Shown: positions 1 through 12,158, counted from the stretch's first letter. The stretch is 64,000 nucleotides of DNA from Helicostylum pulchrum (GCA_025677825.1 JAIXMO010000036.1:186001-250000), one strand, 5' to 3'. A program made the numbers and translations. Notes: generated by a model from the letters alone, not told the origin.

Positions 1-613
1 TTAATTCTTCGAGAGTTGTTAAAGGTAGATCGATATTATTATTTGCATATATATATATATATTTGTTGTTACTTATATACAAGCGTAGATTCCAGGTAAA
101 ATGTATATCTTTGACCCTGTAATGACTGAACTAGATAAAGAGTTATGTCAGTTCCATGATATCGAGATTATTAAAGAAAATGAAAATGGAAAGAGATCTG
201 TAACCAAAGAGACTTTGTTCTATATGCCACACTGTGGTCGAGGACTGTACAGTAATACCTTAAGTGCCAATTGGAACGAGGAACAGTTACCCCTACTTAC
301 AATTATCGGTAACAGATTTGACATGTATGTCGGAAGGTAGAAACTCTTAAAAGCAATAACAAAAAAAAAAAAGAAAAAGACTAACACTTTTTTGTATAGT
401 CAATTGGAGAGAGATTTGGTGAGGGAATGTCCTTACTTAATTCCAGCAGTTGATATCTTAAAAGTCGTTTCATTCCCTAAAGAATTTGATAATAACCAAA
501 TCTTTAATGATCTTTCCATTCAAACCTTTCCAAAAGAAACTGTTACAAAGTTAAAGCAAGACTTTTGGACAAGTGTACCCACCACTGATGAAGAAAAAAT
601 AGATAACGAATAA
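1..613 (+). CDS. SRR1-like domain protein, 3' part (5' end outside window)
   Basis: Three exons can be read: <1-24, 89-324 and 400-613, with GT-AG introns (the second donor is GTATGT) and continuous phase. They encode about 157 C-terminal residues. The run YIFDPVMTELDKE, followed by FYMPHCGRGLYSNTL and then NW, is the signature of the SRR1 family (plant SRR1, yeast Ber1). In plants the family is linked to light and clock signalling; in yeast Ber1 is linked to microtubule-related phenotypes. The biochemical activity is unknown. The tail is acidic (DEEKIDNE). It converges on PUP1, with about 60 bp between the stop codons. The start codon lies left of the window. Confidence 0.8.
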
Positions 614-673
614 AAAAATAGAAATATAATGCGTATAAATTTTTTTCTTTCTTTTCCTCTTTTTTTTTTTTTA

Positions 674-1835
674 TTACAATGAAACGTCCATTGAATCACC
701 TTCTGAAACATCCACAAACTTATGGATGGATTCCTTTAAAATAGCTGTAGTACCTCTAGGGAAACGATAACTTTGTTCCTTAACACCACGCTCGTTAGGA
801 CGACCATAGTTACGAAGGTACTCAGTATCATCCTTTGTAATGACACAAACATCAACATTGGAACCGGATCCAAGATCGTTGAAAATACCTGCTTCAATAG
901 ATAATTCAACAAGATCGATAGCTTCTTGACGCTACACACAACAACAACAACAAAATCATTCGTTAGGAAGATATTTGTCTACTAAATAATAATTCGAACT
1001 TACTGTCATGTCGGGCTTCCACTTGCTTTCAAAAACACTCATAGCTGCTAATGAACCTGAACCCATAGTAACATAAGGCAATTTATCGGTACTTCCGTGA
1101 GGATAAACTGTATATAATTGAGGTCCTGTAGCATCAAATCCACCCAAAACAAGGGCAGCACCAATATGACCTTGATATCTAAGAGAAGAAAAAAAAAAAG
1201 GTTTACATTTTTTGTTCTCTTTCCATCTGTATAAGTGAAATCTTACTTGTAAAGCATTTGCTTCAACAATGTCATGGCTGTAACAACACGAGGCTTTCTT
1301 CCAGTTGATAAACTATGTAATTCAATTTGAGAACTAATAAGGTTGGTAGTGAATTCGGTATCTGCAGCAGTACCAGCACCACAACAATAGCTATAATGTC
1401 GAAATATATGTAAACACTACGAAAACAAAGCATGTATGTGTGTATAATTACTTACATGTTGGGAGCAATGTAATGAATCTTTTCACAGTTCTTGTCTGCA
1501 ACGATGGGACCTTCTGTAGCTCTAGTATCAGCACCTAAAACAATACCGTCCTAATGTTATAGTTTAAGTACGTGTATCATCAACATTTTTTTTAAAAAAA
1601 TACAAGTGCTTACTTTGAAGACGACACCAACAATAGTGGTACCAGTACTAGTAGCCTTGGGAGGTTTAGCTCCACTAGACTCAAGTGCTTTATTTCTGTA
1701 TACATGTAATTATTTTAATCTAACAGTTTCTAAGGTACAAGGGCGTTTTTATTTTATTTTATTTTATCTTTAAAATTACCTGGTATAATTCTCGAAACTA
1801 AAACCACCCTTTCCTAATGTTGTCTTGTTGGCCAT
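674..1835 (-). CDS. PUP1: Proteasome subunit beta type 2 (beta-2, trypsin-like)
   Basis: Six exons (1780-1835, 1614-1695, 1456-1550, 1247-1390, 1004-1178, 674-931) give 269 residues in one phase-consistent frame. It is a catalytic subunit of the 20S proteasome core. The propeptide ends at STG, leaving Thr38 as the N-terminal nucleophile ([11 protein letters not shown] follows). Further family motifs are [20 protein letters not shown], and [12 protein letters not shown] in exon 5. The length matches fungal and animal beta-2 subunits (about 260-275). The C-terminal extension that embraces beta-3 in other species is present (ends [10 protein letters not shown]). The start is the only Met giving an intact propeptide. 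Its 5' side faces the MULE relic. Confidence 0.96.
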
Positions 1836-2139
1836 TATATTTTATTTTATTTGTATAAAAAAAAAGATATAAAAAGAAAATGTAAACCCACTAAGAAAAA
1901 AATAAGTGAATGCGTAAGTGTATGAAAGACGCGTAATGTTTTCGAACCTAGCTAATCGTGACTGTTAACGTCAAAAAAATGCGTTACCAAAGTTCAAAAA
2001 GACGAAAATTACTCGTATGAAGAAGGACTTTATCTACAGTCCCTGGTCTTGTCTGATATACTCTACTAGAATACCTCTACTATTTGCAGCGGCATTAGCA
2101 TCTCTATTCCAGTACTAATATTGGATAGTTAGAACTTGT
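1836..2139. other. Intergenic, 5' flank of PUP1
   Basis: About 300 bp between the PUP1 start and the transposase relic. It is AT-rich with short A/T runs and presumably holds the PUP1 promoter. No ORF, tRNA or clear repeat was seen. Confidence 0.4.
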
Positions 2140-3778
2140 TCAAAAAACAAGAAATGTCGTCATTACCAAGCAAACGGGGGCAACTAAAAAAAGATCAGTT
2201 CAAAAAGAGTTAAAAAAAATTGATTGGAAGGCTAAATAAGTTTCAGGTTTCCTCTGACCCTGAAGATCGTAACAATGTAACAATCAAGTACTTAAGTGAG
2301 CATAACCATGTTATTGGAAGTTTCGAAGATATGAAGCATCTTACATTGAAAGGGTTGGATACGATAAGCGTGATGTGAGTGTATCATTACAAAAACATTT
2401 CTCATAAAGTGCCATTTCAACCCAAAGATAGTCTGTTCGAGTCCGTTGAAGCATGGTTAGAGAACCAATCTAACGAAGGTTACTTGACCTATATATATCC
2501 TAGCTTCTGTACAAGCTATTCATTCAGTTTTCTTTCGTGTTGGCAAAAAGATCTTCTTTCGCAATCCAATCATTTTTTTCTGGATGCTACTCATAACGCG
2601 ACGGATATTGAGAAAGGAATTTTGTATACTGTCTGTCCAGTTGCTTCTTTTTTTTTTTGCTGCAGATCATTCAGCTGATCCTGTCGTCAAAATTTTAAGT
2701 TTTTTTGAGCTTTTGATTAAACAGCCCCGCAAAAATTACTCTCGATGTATCTTACGTAGAGTTAGTAGCGATTAATACTATTTATCCTGATACGGCAGGT
2801 CAATGGTGCTTATTCCATGTCGGTAGAGCATGGTATGGAAAAGTAAGAGAATTGATCAAATGTACGTCTTTCCACGACACAAAACGCCTTCAAAAAGAAA
2901 TCATGAGAGATTTAAAGCATCTTATCGAACAGCCGGACGAGGCAAGTTTTGGATCCGCTTTGTAAATCTTTTCAAGCACATACGCCGGTTATCCCGAGTA
3001 TTTAACTTACTTCATCAAAAATTATATAAACAACGAGTAGTGTAGACATTGGATGAAAGCTTTTCAACCTAGTTATTATACCAACATAGAAACAAACAAT
3101 TATGCGGAAAGTTGGCATAATCAATTGGAAACAACTTACCTGAAACGAAGCCGAAACAGAAGATTATATAATAGACTGCTTTATGTTTTATCTCAGGATG
3201 TAATACCAGACTACTTGCAAAATATTCGTAGAATTACGTTCAATATAGGTAGAATGGGACCTACAGAAAGAAGAAAGAAGAGACAGAATGCTTCTTGCGG
3301 AAGCAACTCCCGATGAACTATTCTGTGAATACATTTATTGTCGTGATCTTGAAGAAGAAGGAAGATATTTTTTTTTTTTAATTTTAAAGTAAAATCTTTT
3401 ACTGATGAAGAAAGTGTGCGTCAGCGAAGGAGGTGTAATCAACGCATGTCAATGTCATTACTTCATTTACCGCAGAGCTGCTTGTAATCGTATTTTTCTC
3501 GCACAAAAGAATCATGACTGTTTAGGAAATAGATCGACCAACCATCAACACTGATTTCAATATGGTGGGCTAATGGAAATAGTCATATTGATACTAATAC
3601 TATTAATAATGAAATATCTTGTAATTTATTAGAAGTTCAAAATCTGCTCCCTGTAGACATCTCTTACGAAAATGTGGATGATTACGCAGCTGCAGATACT
3701 TTCAATAAGGCACTTATAGACTTCAAAAGAATATATAAAGATCTAATCATAAAACAAAATACAGAATCACTCCAATAA
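2140..3778 (+). pseudogene. Decayed MULE-type (Mutator-like) transposase
   Basis: Fragments of one protein lie in order but in changing frames. The DNA-binding part shows NNVTIKYLSEHNHVIGSFED and KRDVSVSLQKHF (about 2265-2400). Next come FLDATHNATDIEKG (near 2580), a core with VELVAINTIYPDTAGQWCLF (2765-2820) and NNYAESWHNQLETTYLKR (about 3095-3150). A SWIM-like finger CQCHY...AAC follows at 3445-3500, its final His apparently replaced by Arg. The possible DDE triad (D in LDATHN, D in LDVSYVE, E in AESWH) survives although the frame is broken at several points (near 2395, 2660, 2960, 3045, 3315 and beyond). The copy is inactive. I did not find convincing terminal inverted repeats by eye. Confidence 0.8.
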
Positions 3779-3953
3779 CGTTAACATGCGAACTCAAAGA
3801 AATTAAGTAGAAATTAAATAGAAATTAAAAATAAAAAAAATATTTAAGCGAAGTAAAAATAAAAAAAGGTTTTGACCACTTGTATTTGGAACATGTAAGC
3901 CACAAAGTCGGGTGTAAATAAGGGGATGCATGGTGAGATATCCGTTATATTCT

Positions 3954-4757
3954 TCACACTTCTTTTTTGACAGCTGAATTAATGCTTTTTGGCGTATCCA
4001 TTAATTGAGCGCCAGCAACAGCAAGTTGATCAGCCTTTTCATTTCCTTCTACACCTTGATGTCCCGGTACATAAGTGAATTTAACAGGCCCCTTTCTCGA
4101 TTGTATCAATTTCAACATACGTTCAAATAAATCTCTATTCTGTACTTCAGCTCGATTTGTTGACTTCCATTCATTCTTAGCCCATTTCTTTGACCAAACA
4201 GTAGCTGCATTTATTACATACATTGAATCCGTCATGATTTCCAAAAGCTCAGTACCGCCCTGACTTTGTTCCAATGCATGATTGACAGCACTAGCTTCAG
4301 CTCTTTGATTGGTTTGTTTCTCTCCATCTAAACGTACACTTGCATTACGAGGATCATTATCGCCCCAATATACGCCATACCCAGCTCGAGCATGTGCTTT
4401 TCCGTTATTTGAAGAAGCACCGTCGGTATAAACCACCGTAACTTTTTTACGTTCAAATAAAGGAGCTTCAGTACGAGAACGTTTCGCTGGTAATATTAAC
4501 TCGTCGCTCATCTTTCTCTTATTTTCTACTAATGGGGTGATCCGTTCATATTCTTGAGGTAAAGGATTATAATCAGGTGATGAGTCAATAGCGAACATTT
4601 GTGCTTCCTTTTCTGTTGCAAATTTTTTAAAAACTGCTCTGTGGAAACCGTCTGTGTTCTTTTGACATTCGGCCCAGGTTTTGTATACACCTGGGTTTCT
4701 ACCTCGACGTACTGCGTAGAAGAAGGTCTTTTTTTGTCCAGTGATTTTGGGTCCCAT
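3954..4757 (-). CDS. RNH1: Ribonuclease H1
   Basis: Single-exon gene of 267 residues. It removes RNA from RNA:DNA hybrids in nucleus and/or mitochondria. Residues about 9-58 form the N-terminal hybrid-binding domain (FFYAVRRGRNPGVYKTWAEC, later FATEKEAQMFA). A linker of about 45 residues precedes the RNase H fold from residue 105. The four metal ligands are visible: Asp112 (YTDGA), Glu154 (NQRAE), Asp177 (MTDSMY) and Asp243 (NEKADQLA). VPGHQGVEGNE carries the conserved His near the active site. The length is close to other eukaryotic RNase H1 proteins. No mitochondrial presequence is obvious at this Met. It is intact and unrelated to the adjacent transposon relic. Confidence 0.95.
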   Translation of the reverse strand: MGPKITGQKKTFFYAVRRGRNPGVYKTWAECQKNTDGFHRAVFKKFATEKEAQMFAIDSSPDYNPLPQEYERITPLVENKRKMSDELILPAKRSRTEAPLFERKKVTVVYTDGASSNNGKAHARAGYGVYWGDNDPRNASVRLDGEKQTNQRAEASAVNHALEQSQGGTELLEIMTDSMYVINAATVWSKKWAKNEWKSTNRAEVQNRDLFERMLKLIQSRKGPVKFTYVPGHQGVEGNEKADQLAVAGAQLMDTPKSINSAVKKEV

Positions 4758-5608
4758 AACTGGAATGAAACGTGTGCTAATGTATTTGAAAATTTTTAAA
4801 AACCAAGAAAAGAGAAAAGAAACAGTTTGTCTGGGTAGTTACTCGCTGTTTCAAAGTTTTTTTTTCTTTTTTTTTTCTGTTTTTCAAGAGATGCAAGAAC
4901 TAAAGAGATTCCCCCTTTTTTTTTTTTCCGTAAAATTGGGTGAATTGAAACTACTTTAAAATGTAATTGTGACATAGCTTTATATGATAGATTACATCCC
5001 TTTTTTTGTTTTGTTTAAAAAGGTGTCAGCGTAAGCTGTGTGATGACAGCTAATAAGCTATTTTCTTTAATTGGAAGTTTACAAGTGTAATCACAAATAT
5101 GCATAACTACGCTCGGAAGGAGATTGTTAAATTACATACCATTCTATATAAAAGTGATAGTGTAACGCACATGATTTTTTTAAAATTAACAAATGACGAC
5201 AATACTCTTTGTATCTCATTGTAAAAATGTAAAAAACGTTTAGCTGAGCAAAAATATAAAAAAAAAGACTTGGTGTGATATGATCGATTTTTATTATCAT
5301 TACGAAAATGAGACATGTGTAGTTCGAGGCGTAAGCGCTTTATATAAATTATAAACATCATATGTCTTATCATGCCGTAGTAAAATAGCACCTAAATTTT
5401 TATCTATCATTTTCGTTTTACTTACCCATCAATGTTTCTTGTTTGCAAACAGACGGGGCTGTGTTTAATTTTAAAATAAATGACATACTCAAAATTCATG
5501 TTACACGTACATGTAGTACATTCGACGCAGTTCTTGTATGTAAAGCTATAAAAAAAATGGTAACTGGTTTTCTTATTTTATTTTTTTTATTATTTAAATA
5601 AAAAAAAT
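4758..5608. promoter_or_regulatory. Shared 5' region between RNH1 and the glycine-rich-domain gene
   Basis: About 850 bp separating two divergently transcribed genes, so it should carry both promoters. T-runs occur at 4858-4885 and 4915-4930, A-rich stretches just before each ATG. No convincing ORF: the one 94-codon open frame (5107-5391, minus) has biased, low-complexity content and no family motif. Confidence 0.4.
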
Positions 5609-8600
5609 ATGTATTGCGATAGAGAACCTCCGTTAGAAGATCACAATGCTAAATTTCCTACATTGGATACTGTAACCGTCGCCAATTGTTGGTACTATCT
5701 CTCTCTGTTAGAAAGATTCGTTAATGTTACCAGCAATATGTCTGATAAGGTGTTAAAGATATATCTGGTCAGAGCAGAGTATCGTTACTTTCGATGGATA
5801 GCCAATAAAGGTGCCCGTAAAAGAGATGATACATTACCTCCTCTTGGTAAGAAGAATTATAACTTGTATATTCGTTCAATAGCTAAAAAAAAAAAACCGA
5901 AAATTGTATATATAGATGTTGCTTTTTTTTGGCAAGCACATATGTTGAGTCCATTCCGTTTTTACGAGGATACATTGAGAGTAGAACCTTACAAGTCTGA
6001 TTTAATTCCACTGAAAGAAATTGTAAGATATATTTTTTTAGATGCACCATATTTAGCAAGTACACGTGTTTTTTTAACCGTGCAATTTATTTTAGCACAA
6101 TTTTCAAACCAACCGTGATCCCAAGGTTTTGGCCGAATGGAGAAATTTTATGAAAGATATAAATTATGACTTGACAGAAGAAGTGATTAAAAAAAATGAA
6201 GGGAATGCTTCTGTTCGATGTGTTGTTTGTAATATGCGTATGGAAGTAGCATGGTACGGTTTGTTGATTATATCAGGCCAACGTAATTAAAGGGCTAAGG
6301 TTTTTCTTTCGATCTTGAAATATATAGGGATGAGTACACAGAATGGAGAACCGATCATAGCGTAGCTTTACAATGTCATTGCTGTGGTGTTATGTTTACG
6401 GTAAAACATGTAGGAAAAGCAAATTTACTCGCTGATAACGCAAGAGTACATAAAACTGCGTAAGTAGAATAAAGTACGGTATTATGATTCGAATAGCTAA
6501 TGCAGTATAAACAGCGGTTTGCTCCTGGACAAGGAGGGGAAAAAGATCAGCTCACATCGTGAACACGAGCTTTTATTACCTCTCAAAGATATAAAATCGT
6601 TACCTTTTAATAAAGGATTGGGACCATTGGAGGACCTTTTAAAAGCAAAAAAAGCTACACGTAACTATAACACTAATCTTAAGGAATCTGAAAAGAGTAT
6701 GTTATAGTATTATAGTTTGATAGAGTAGCTCTAATAACTTCTATTAAATAGATGTGATTAATGCGCTTCAAAGCACTTACTTATGTACACCCTATAGGGC
6801 TAGTTCCATTGATATGATTCAAGCGGTAGCTAGACAATATAAATTCGCTGTTAAAGCAACCAAAGTCATTAACTGGAATACACCAGATGGTATCGTTAAA
6901 GGTATTAGGAATTATGCTAGTTTTCTTGCTGTCATTCATGACAATAAATCGATCGTTGCAGTCCCGACTTACGAAATTGGTAAGAACTCAAAAGACGATA
7001 ATTTAGAATATAAAAAAAATTAAAAAACAACTTAGATCTTGCATGGCATACACATATGCTTTCTGCCCTCGCTTATCGTGACTTTTGTTACAAAATATTT
7101 AACAGGTTGATTAATCATGATGACACTATTTCTGAGGAGAACCTAAAGGATCACGTTAAACAAACAGATATAGCATGGAAACAAAGAAACGATAGAAGTG
7201 TTTTTTTAAATCTCCCTACGCTTCCAGAATCGCGTCCTGTATCTCCTACTATTTCCGAAGTTGAGAGAGAAGAAGCAGAGAAAGCAAGAGAAGCTTTTGA
7301 AGCTAAAGAAAAAGGAGAGAAAAAAAAGGCGAAGAATGCCGAGCCAGAAAATACTAAAAAGAAAAGTCTCAAGAAAAAAATCGTCCGTTTAATGAGTTTT
7401 AAGAAGAAAAAGGATACTACTACTATTTCACATCTAACTAACACTACGTACGTAGCTTCTCCTAAACCTCCTATACAGTACGTTACTTCATTTTTGGATC
7501 CTAAAGATATATATTGTGATGAAAGAACGTTATTTTTATGGGCTTACAACGAAGGAACGTACAAACTTTCATCACCATACAAGTATATATCTGAGGAAAC
7601 TAAAGCATCACAGGAGAAATATGATGAGAAGTCGAACCCAAGTAAAGAAGATCGTGAAAACGAGGGACCTCCTTATGACAAGGAAGAAATTAGTTTCCAT
7701 GACAGAAGTAGGTATATAAGCCTGAATGTAGTTTACTGCGTAAACTAATCTGTTAAAATACTAGGGGATATTAAAGATTTTGTCAAGTTAAATAATTCGA
7801 ACAATTTAATGGATTCGAAGTTCAAAGAGACTAAGAAATCTCCTTACGGATTTATCGGGTAAGTCATTATTTCTACATATTTAAGTTGTAGATATTGATT
7901 TTTAAAACATTCATATGTAGAACTAGTAACTGCGGAAGTAAGTACCTTAATAATTTTTATACATAAACTAAAGTATTAATAACTTGTACGAGTTTAGATA
8001 CAGACATTCTAGATCAATGGGGCGACAATAAAAGGTATATATACATGCATAAAAAAAATACAAGCTCTAATTATTATTTTTTAGTTTTACTCGTAAGACT
8101 TAAGTTAAATTGCAAAATACAGTACTTAAAAAAACTTATCCAACCCAACCTCCTTTTTTTTTTTGCTAACATAATAGAAACCTATGTCGGCAAAGCTTCC
8201 ACAGAGCCATTAGTTTCCAGATATAAAAAAGGTATAAAAAAGAGTAGTATATTTCGACATTATCTATTTTTGTTTTTAAAATAACTAATCGTATATCAAT
8301 AGTCTATTCGACTAGTAAGTTTATAAGTAAGACATAATATTTCACTATATTAACGCTATAATAGAGGGGAAAATTCCCGTATATAACCCCAAAGGACTCA
8401 AAAATATTCCGGAATTGGAAAAATCAAACCGTAAAAAATATAACGACATCTACAAATCTCAGAACACTAGTTATAATACGGCCGGTGATAACTTCAATTG
8501 GTATAATATAAGCATGATGTGGTATGATTCCTTGATCGATTCCTCCAGAAAAGCTCATGGTGATTGTGGAGGGTTCAGCAACTGCGGTAGCAACCAATCA

Positions 8601-8861
8601 TCCCGCTCGAGATGTGCTGGTATAAGTTCAAGCTGTGATAATATCTCGTCCAATTCCTCTTTGACAGGAAACTCATCTGCCTATAATACAACAGTTTACA
8701 GCGGCTGTGGAAATACAAGCGGTAATCCTACCTACTCAAGCAGTGGCGGACATTCTAGTTATGGTGGATCGTCGAGTTGCGGTGGATCATCTTCAAGCTG
8801 CGGCGGATCATCTTCGAGTTGTGGAGGAGGTGGAGGATCCAGCTGTGGAAGCAGTAGTTAA
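5609..8861 (+). CDS. Glycine-rich domain-containing protein (GRDP/DUF1399-like), copy A
   Basis: Fourteen exons: 5609-5846, 5916-6022, 6096-6253, 6328-6459, 6515-6696, 6752-6979, 7036-7707, 7765-7858, 7921-7937, 7998-8034, 8085-8092, 8178-8231, 8303-8314, 8365-8861; 696 residues. The family (PF07173, plant GRDP1/2) is tied to stress and development in plants, with no known enzyme activity. Family hallmarks are the repeated WxxHML boxes: WQAHMLSP (85-92), DLAWHTHML (234-242) and NHDDTI (260-265). A possible metal site is C157xxC160 with C184-H-C-C187. Residues about 290-350 are Lys/Glu-rich, and the last 100 are Cys/Gly/Ser-rich with SSCGG repeats. The exon set was fixed by alignment with the convergent paralogue at 9186-12158. 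The 8-nt exon is the least certain part. Confidence 0.8.
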
Positions 8862-9185
8862 CATATTTACTATTTTTATTACTATTTTTTCTATCATCGA
8901 AGAAAATAAAATATGAGATTATCACAAGAATAATTTACTACATACATATTTTGTCTACATTCTAATAGCTTGCTACAATTAGCGTTTATTATATATTATT
9001 TTAATTTACCTAAAAAATTTATAAGGAACGCGAACGGCACTGTTCTAAGTATGTATTCAATAAAAAAAAATTCGCTACAGTCTAAAGTCTTAATTAGAGT
9101 GTTTTCCAGAGTGTAAAATAGATTACTACGCGCGTTTATAAAAGTTTATTTCTAATATCCATACTCATTTATTTTTTAGATTTAA
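8862..9185. other. Shared 3' region between the two glycine-rich-domain paralogues
   Basis: 324 bp between two convergent stop codons. It must hold both 3' ends; AATAAA-like strings occur on both strands (for example around 8908 and 9060). No ORF or hairpin of note. Confidence 0.4.
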
Positions 9186-9848
9186 TTAATCGCCACCACC
9201 ACCGCATCCGCCGCCGCAACTACTACCACAAGAAGAAGAACCCCCACCACAAGAAGCAGAGCCTCCACCATATTCAGTAGAGGACCAAAAGACTCCACAA
9301 GAAGACTTATTGTTACATGTAGCCCCGCCAGTGTCAGAGGAACCTCCCCAGCCTCCACACGAGGGTTTATTGTTATCGCAATTTGGTACGTGAGAGTCTG
9401 ACCACGCTATACTAACCAAGTACCAGTTGAAAGTGTCATTCTGAGCATGGTATCTAGTTGCTTCATTATCTTGGAAATTCTTAAAACGTTTACGATTTGA
9501 TTTAAGAGTGCCGTTTTTGAAATCAAACATTGGTTTTTCTCCATCTAAAAATATATAGTAATTTAAATCTACATTTAATTTATGATACATCACATCGTTG
9601 TCCCTGAAACTTACTTGTAAGAAACACTTTTTTTTTTAAAAAAAAAGAACGATTACTAAAGAGTTTCTATAGCAATTTATAGTAATTACGCATACCTTTT
9701 GTATAACCAGACTTTAAAGAGGAATAATTATGTTTGGCTATTTTTTTATTTAAGTAATTGTGAGAAAGTCATTTGATAAAATGTAATGTTTATTGTCTTA
9801 CCATCGTCTTCATTTTTCCTATTCAATTTAAAACAGTTTAGCCGCACA

Positions 9849-9888
<40 letters not shown>

Positions 9889-11297
9889 ATCATATAATAC
9901 TTACTCTTTGGGTGACCATTGATTCAAATAGTCGGTATCTACGTATCGAAAGTTTTAAAAAAAAGTATAAACTTAAATATATGATCTCTTACTTCCACAA
10001 GTGCTTGTCCTTTTTAATATAAGAATATTAAAATTTAGGTTACATATAACTAATTTATTTATGACCTACCCTATAAATCCATATACTGAATTTTTAACAT
10101 CTTTGAACTTTTCGTCCATAAGTTGATCCGAGTTTTTTAACGTAATAAACTCTTGTACATCTCCTAGTATATAACATTCCTTATTAGTGCCTATTTCAAG
10201 TAATAGTAATTCAGATAAACCTTACTTTTATCATGAAAGCTAATCTTTTCAGTATCGTAGTCGGCTATATTAATATCGGCGTCGTTTTTTTCACTTCCAG
10301 TCGAAACTGTAGCACTTCGCTTATACGACGGAGTGGTTCTATATGTTCCTACCGTATATCTATCTCCGAATAAAGACTTTTCATCAACATACTTATTCTT
10401 GCGGGTTGATTTATTATGTATATTTTCGGGCGAAATATCCGTTTTGCTTCTAGATGTCGATAGGATCAATTTCAATTTTTTTTTAATACTACTCTTTCTC
10501 TTTTCCTCCGTAACTACGGGTTTAGCAACGGGAGTAACAGGGGTAACATAAGTTGAATTTGCCATTTTACGTTTCTCATTTCGAGCATGCCAGGCCATAT
10601 CCGTCTTTTTCACATAGTTTTTCAATTCTTTCTCTGGGATTGTATCGTCGTGGTTAATTATGTTTCCAATAAACCCTGAGCAAAACATACTGTAGTTGCC
10701 ATGGTGAAGCATGTGTGTATGCCAGGCAAGATCTGTCCTTAAATATATTAGTACCCAGTGTAAGCGAAGATTTTTTTTTTTTTACTTTTACCTATCTCGT
10801 AAGTAGGTACTGCAGTTAAACCTTTATTCTCTTTAATTACGGCAAGAAAACTAGCATAATGCCGAATACCACGAATGATACCTTGAGGCGCGTCCCAGTT
10901 AATTTTTTTAGTTGCTTTGACGGCAAATTTATATTGCCTTGCCACAGCTTGAATCAAATCGATGGAACTCCCTCTGTAAGGCGTACATAGATAAGTGCTT
11001 TGGATAGCGTCAATCACCTCTAAGTAGTTATATGAGGTTAATTTTAGCTATAAATATAATATAGAATCAAAGTATATTTACTTTTTCGAATCATAGTATT
11101 GGAAGGAGTAGAAACCTTTAGCTTCTTTTCAAAGTACTCGTCAAGTGGTTTCAATCCTTCATTAAAAGGCAGGGATTTAATATCTTGGGTAGGATTCAGT
11201 AATATTTTTGGCATACTGGCTTTAAATGGAACTCCTTCTGCATTCATAATTAATCCTCTACATAGAAAAAAGAGTTATTTTGTGAATAAGATATGCA

Positions 11298-11328
<31 letters not shown>

Positions 11329-12158
11329 GTGAACTTACGCAATTTTATATGGCTTAACATTATCCAGGAATAAATTTTCCTTTCCAACATGTTTTACCGT
11401 AAACATAGCGTAGCAACAATGACATTGTAAAGCCGTAGTATGGTCAGTTCGCCATTCGGCATAGTCTTTCCTACAAAGGAAAGGACCGTTATATTTTTTC
11501 TCTTTCATTTAATATAATTTGTCCTACCATGGGGACTGAATACGTGAGCTGCAAACAATACATGTGACGTTTGCGTAGCCATTTTTCTTTAAAATCTCCT
11601 TTTTCGTTAACTCATATGGTTCACCGGACATTAGTCTTCCCCAATTTTCTCTCACAGGCGAATTAGTATTTTTGTGCATCTCATGCTAAAGAAATACGTT
11701 AATAGATATATTTTCTAAACACGGTAATCGCTTACAATTTCTTTTAAAGGAATTTTAGACGATGTAAAAGGTGTTAATCGCATAATATCTTCTTTGAATC
11801 TTAAAGGACTAAGCATATGTGCCTGCCAAAAAAAAGCAACATCTTTTTTAAAGCAGATAAGATTACATATATATTTTTTTAAAAAAAAAGTCGTATTTCG
11901 ATTGCATTACTTACCGACAGGGGGTATAGAAAGTGCCATTTTACGATCTTTTATATTTATAAACATCCATTTAAAATAACGATATTCAGCGCGAACAAGA
12001 TATATTTTGAGATCCTCTTGGGACAAAGAACTGGTAGTATTCACAAATCTCTCTAATAAAGAGAGATAGTACCAACAATTGGATACATTAACAACTGTGT
12101 TGAACGAAGGAAATTCATCTCGAGAAGTAGGGATGGGAGGGTTATTGTCAGAAAACAT
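9186..12158 (-). CDS. Glycine-rich domain-containing protein (GRDP/DUF1399-like), copy B
   Basis: Fourteen exons on the minus strand: 11915-12158, 11736-11842, 11528-11685, 11339-11470, 11082-11257, 10792-11019, 10226-10732, 10070-10163, 9993-10009, 9905-9938, 9802-9818, 9696-9737, 9615-9626, 9186-9544; 708 residues. It is a paralogue of the convergent gene at 5609-8861, with every intron in the same phase and seven exons of identical length. Shared boxes are NCWYYLSLLERFVN, KIYLVRAEYRYF, AHMLSP, DLAWHTHML, NHDDTI and the Cys pairs CIVC and CHCC. The middle exon is 165 nt shorter than in copy A. The tail is again Cys/Gly-rich (ends GGGCGGGGD). The start was chosen to match copy A; an in-frame upstream Met would add a hydrophobic stretch. 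Function unknown. Confidence 0.8.
9851..9885. repeat. (AT)n microsatellite in an intron
   Basis: An uninterrupted run of alternating A and T of about 30 nt inside intron 10 of glycine-rich copy B (intron 9819-9904). Confidence 0.9.

Noticed and set aside
5107..5391. 94-codon minus-strand open frame
   Set aside because: No motif, lies in the divergent promoter region between two well-supported genes, and its composition follows AT-rich noncoding sequence.
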